Shown here piece by piece: positions 43,342 to 45,924 of a stretch of DNA of 45,924 bases. The notes under the pieces were generated by a model that made no database searches, was not told where the DNA came from, and was given only the letters and a program-made list of their open reading frames with translations. The position numbers and the translations under genes were made by a program. The DNA is from Mycobacterium sp. 1465703.0 (GTDB lineage Bacteria; Actinomycetota; Actinomycetes; Mycobacteriales; Mycobacteriaceae): positions 1-45,924 of the forward strand of contig NZ_LZKU01000111.1 of assembly GCF_001672975.1 (NCBI RefSeq), read 5' to 3'. The number at the start of each line of letters is the position of its first letter. Positions within the stretch are counted from its first letter, which is position 1.

Positions 43342-45063
43342 CTACTCCTGCGGGGGACGGTAGATTTGCGGCTTCTGCACTGCTATCTGCCGCGTTCCGG
43401 AGTCGTCGCCGCGGAAGATCCTGGGGCCGTGGGCCTGCGGAGGGATCTCGGTGGTCGGCGGGTCGTGGTCGTCGCCGGGGGCGCCGGCGGGGATGCGGGT
43501 GGTCGCCGAAGCCGACGGCCCAGCGCCCTGGCCCACTGGCACCCGGGTGGTCGGAGCCGCCGCATTCGCGGCGGCGGCGCGCCTGCGGGCGGCGCGGCGC
43601 GCCAGGCGCCGACCGCTCAACTGCCCGGTGACCACGGCGGCCACCAAAATGCCCAACGCCAGGCCACACAGCGTCACGTCGAAGGTGCTGGTGATCTGCT
43701 GGGCCAGGTTGTTGCCGTAGACCGGGTGCAGCGCAGGCGAATTGGGTGAGTCCGCGAACCGCGGCGCCAGCGCGACGCCGACGATGACGCGGGCAACGCT
43801 GAGTGTGGCGACAAGTCCGCACAGCGACGTGACCGTTCTCGCCGACAGGGTGGCCAGCCTACGGCGCAGCCAGATCGTCAGGACCGCGGTGACCAGATCG
43901 AACGCGGCCAGCACGATGCTGTCGTACCGGGAGAACGGGTAGTTCAAGATCACGCCCACCACGAGGTCGGTGATCCTCATCGCCATCGACCCGATGCACC
44001 AAATGGCGATGAGCAGCAAGCCATTTCGAATCATGGCCCGCCACGCGGACTCTTCCGTCGGCGAAGCGTTGCGGTGCCCGAACAGCGCCCGCGGCGCGAA
44101 CAGCGCCGCGCCGGCCGCCCACGCCAGGTATCCCTCGAACCCGACACCGGCGGTGGAGGTGTTCTGCGCGATGCCGTGGAACGCGTCGATGTCACGACCG
44201 GCGGGCAGGAACCACACCAGGGTTCCGGCGACCAGCGTCGAGGCGCCCAGCGCGACGGTGGTCAGCCGGCTGGCCCGGGCGCTGCGCAGCAGCCATCGGG
44301 ACGCGACCAGCACCGCGACCAGCGCCACCACGCCGTACACCACCGCGGTCGCGATCACAGCGATGTTCTGCTTGCCGAATTCCGCGGTGCCGCCGGTGGT
44401 TTGCAGCGCGTACCGCACCCGCCAGTACAGGTTGAAACCAAAGCTGAGCACCGCCGCCAGCATCGACAGGGAGCCGATCACCCGTGCCGACCGGTGCCAG
44501 CCGGTGGACTCGTCGCCGGCCGGAACCGGTCCGGCCAGGGCGCCGGTCGGTACTGCCTGGGCGCTCAACAGCGAGCCGGCGATTCCGGCCCAGGCCCCCG
44601 GCCCCACCCCGCCCGGCACGTTGACCGTGCCACCGAAACGGACGGTCTCGTACGCGTCGAACACCACGAAGGCGAGCACCAGCAGCAGGTAGGGAACATT
44701 GAGCGCGAGGCGCAGCCGGGCGGCGCGCGCGGGGTTGAATCGCAGACCGGTGGACCGCCAGGACCCGGCGACGGCGACCGCGACGACGGCCAGCACCGTC
44801 ACCGCGACCAGCACAGCGAACAGGGTCGGGTCGCTGTGTGGGATTCCGATACCGAAGTAGAGATTCCACGGCATGAACACCGCGAGGACCAGCAGCGCCA
44901 CCGCGGTCAGGTCGCTGACCACCGGCCGGAACCGCTTCGTCGCGCCTGCCGCCGGCGCGGTGCCGCCACCGGCGCGCGCGCGGATGATCCGGGGCGCCGA
45001 CGCTTGCTGCGCCTCACCGCGGATCGGACCGGTAGGTGTGTCGTCGCTGATCTGGCTCACCAT
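43342..45063 (-). CDS. Multi-pass membrane protein, Rv0537c homologue
   Basis: A 573-residue integral membrane protein with an estimated ten to twelve hydrophobic segments, for example VVSDLTAVALLVLAVFMPWN, VLAVVAVAVAGSW, and VVYGVVALVAVLVASRWLL. N- and C-terminal regions are polar and disordered; the C-terminus is Ala/Arg/Pro-rich with repeated ATTR/P-like T-R-I-P motifs (TTRVPVGQGAG, TTRIPAGAPG, TTEIPPQAHG). It is longer than Rv0537c as I recall it. ATG 45063 is taken as start. No enzymatic motif was recognised. Confidence 0.83.
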   Translation of the reverse strand: MVSQISDDTPTGPIRGEAQQASAPRIIRARAGGGTAPAAGATKRFRPVVSDLTAVALLVLAVFMPWNLYFGIGIPHSDPTLFAVLVAVTVLAVVAVAVAGSWRSTGLRFNPARAARLRLALNVPYLLLVLAFVVFDAYETVRFGGTVNVPGGVGPGAWAGIAGSLLSAQAVPTGALAGPVPAGDESTGWHRSARVIGSLSMLAAVLSFGFNLYWRVRYALQTTGGTAEFGKQNIAVIATAVVYGVVALVAVLVASRWLLRSARASRLTTVALGASTLVAGTLVWFLPAGRDIDAFHGIAQNTSTAGVGFEGYLAWAAGAALFAPRALFGHRNASPTEESAWRAMIRNGLLLIAIWCIGSMAMRITDLVVGVILNYPFSRYDSIVLAAFDLVTAVLTIWLRRRLATLSARTVTSLCGLVATLSVARVIVGVALAPRFADSPNSPALHPVYGNNLAQQITSTFDVTLCGLALGILVAAVVTGQLSGRRLARRAARRRAAAANAAAPTTRVPVGQGAGPSASATTRIPAGAPGDDHDPPTTEIPPQAHGPRIFRGDDSGTRQIAVQKPQIYRPPQE

Positions 45064-45371
45064 GCCCCCCAGGATTCAAGGACCGACATTCTTGGCGCAG
45101 TTTCGGGCGGTCGGCCGGGACATACCCTGCCGAGCCGAATGCACTGCTCGCTTGCGAACATATTCTCCGTTCGGATGCCGTGGCAGTGGCTGAGACCGGC
45201 TGCTCGGGTGGAGATGATTCCGCGGTGAGGCGTCCTGTCGTTCGAAAAGCTGGTTACGCTGCGCTAGTAGGCGAAGCCTTCGCCTGAATGACTGATAGTG
45301 CCAACGGTATCGCAAGTGTAGTGATGCCGGGACATAGCTGGTGGTGGGGTAGCCAGCCGAAGGAGACCGGG
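45064..45371 (+). promoter_or_regulatory. 308-bp divergent promoter region with a 17-bp palindrome
   Basis: Between the divergent Rv0537c- and Rv0538-like genes. A nearly perfect palindrome AGGCGAAG-C-CTTCGCCT lies at 45269-45285, with 8-bp arms, about 86 bases before the Rv0538-like ATG, and looks like an operator for a dimeric regulator. No other gene was seen. The AAGGAG Shine-Dalgarno ends 7 bases before ATG 45372. Confidence 0.5.
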
Positions 45372-45924
45372 ATGGACGTCGTTTTGGGGGTTGCGGTCAC
45401 CGGCCCCGTCGCCCGCTTGGCGCTTGTCGGGTCGGGCGCGCAGGGGACCGACGTGATCGACCAATCCGTCGTCGACCTCGCCGACAATCCGATCGGGACA
45501 CTGACCGAGACCGTGGTCGGCACCAATCGGCTGTTGGCCGACGAGAACCACCGGCTGGTCGGCACCCGGCTGTGCTGGACCGACCATCCCGCCGCCGACC
45601 AACTGCGGCGGGCGCTGGAAGATTCCGGCGTGCACAACGTCGCGGTGCTCTCGGAATCGCAGGCGGTGGCCGCCCTGATGCGCGCGGCCGGCCGCCCCGG
45701 GGCGGCACTGGTGATGGACGACGCGACCGCGACGTTGTCGCTGGTGGGTGCGGCCGACGGCGATCCGGAGGCGCCGCCGACGGTGCTGGCCACCCAGCCG
45801 CTGGCGGGCGCCGCGGGCGGGGATGCGACGGCCGCATTGATGGCGAACCTGCGCGCCCACCCGGACGCGCCGCAGGATGTGTACCTGCTCGGCGCCTCGC
45901 CGGAGCTGAACCGGGTCGCCGACG
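45372..45924 (+). CDS. DUF7159-like protein, Rv0538 homologue (3' end outside window)
   Basis: The first ~184 residues of a larger protein. MDVVLGVAVTGPVARLALVG begins an actin/RNase H-like beta-strand pattern. LTETVVGTNRLLADENHRLV, RLCWTDHPAADQLRRALEDS and NVAVLSESQAVAALMRAAGR recur in mycobacterial proteins of the Rv0538 type (DUF7159), where this N-terminal domain is joined to a Pro-rich part and a membrane segment. The remainder cannot be seen. AAGGAG precedes the ATG. No function is established; a cell-envelope or regulatory role is only a guess. Confidence 0.85.
   Translation, partial: MDVVLGVAVTGPVARLALVGSGAQGTDVIDQSVVDLADNPIGTLTETVVGTNRLLADENHRLVGTRLCWTDHPAADQLRRALEDSGVHNVAVLSESQAVAALMRAAGRPGAALVMDDATATLSLVGAADGDPEAPPTVLATQPLAGAAGGDATAALMANLRAHPDAPQDVYLLGASPELNRVAD

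Noticed and set aside
1..45924. tRNA, rRNA, insertion sequence, prophage
   Set aside because: No transposase, integrase or rRNA/tRNA-like sequence was recognised in the genes or gaps, although a small tRNA could be missed by eye.

Overview
The window is a high-GC chromosomal segment from a Mycobacterium, most likely a slow-growing nontuberculous species. Gene order and protein sequence follow M. tuberculosis Rv0500 (proC) to Rv0538 almost gene for gene. This comparison is from memory; no search was run. It is unlikely to be M. tuberculosis itself: mmpS2/mmpL2 and PE_PGRS6, expected in this stretch, are absent, and several genes not in that block are present.

Layout. 1-6.5 kb: the end of proC, a small excisionase-like HTH gene, the tiny ribosomal protein bS22, an atypical epimerase-like SDR (galE2) and an acyltransferase. 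On the minus strand follow cmaA2, a HadA-like hot-dog protein and serB1, then an unexpected pair of WXG100 genes resembling esxF-esxE. 6.5-12.9 kb: a glutaredoxin-like gene, the haem operon hemA-hemC-hemD(cobA-hemD fusion)-hemB and two membrane-protein genes. A 54-bp tandem repeat lies between hemD and hemB. 12.9-22.4 kb: an anti-anti-sigma protein (Rv0516c type), an acyltransferase-3 gene and an SGNH hydrolase. On the minus strand are an esterase, a fused acyltransferase-3/SGNH protein, a 38-residue membrane peptide and a 1105-residue cyclase-like/ATPase/LuxR regulator. Together these look like an envelope-acylation locus. 22.4-31 kb: an FMNH2-dependent monooxygenase with an MHS transporter, an amino-acid permease, a complete carboxylic acid reductase, and a deazaflavin-type nitroreductase.

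31-38.8 kb: a coiled-coil protein, hemL, a histidine phosphatase, and the System II cytochrome c biogenesis set (TlpA-like lipoprotein thioredoxin, CcdA, ResB, CcsA). These are joined by overlapping start and stop codons and followed by a ParA-like ATPase. 38.8-45.9 kb: small membrane proteins, fabH, menA, methylthioadenosine phosphorylase, galE3, a large membrane protein and the 5' part of an Rv0538-like gene.

Functional links. Tetrapyrrole synthesis (hemA, C, D, B, L), haem attachment to cytochromes (ccdA, resB, ccsA) and menaquinone synthesis (menA) together serve respiration. fabH, the HadA-like protein and cmaA2 serve mycolic acid synthesis and modification. No rRNA, tRNA, CRISPR array, insertion sequence or prophage was recognised. 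Overlapping ATGA, GTGA and TGATG junctions are common, so translation coupling is widespread.
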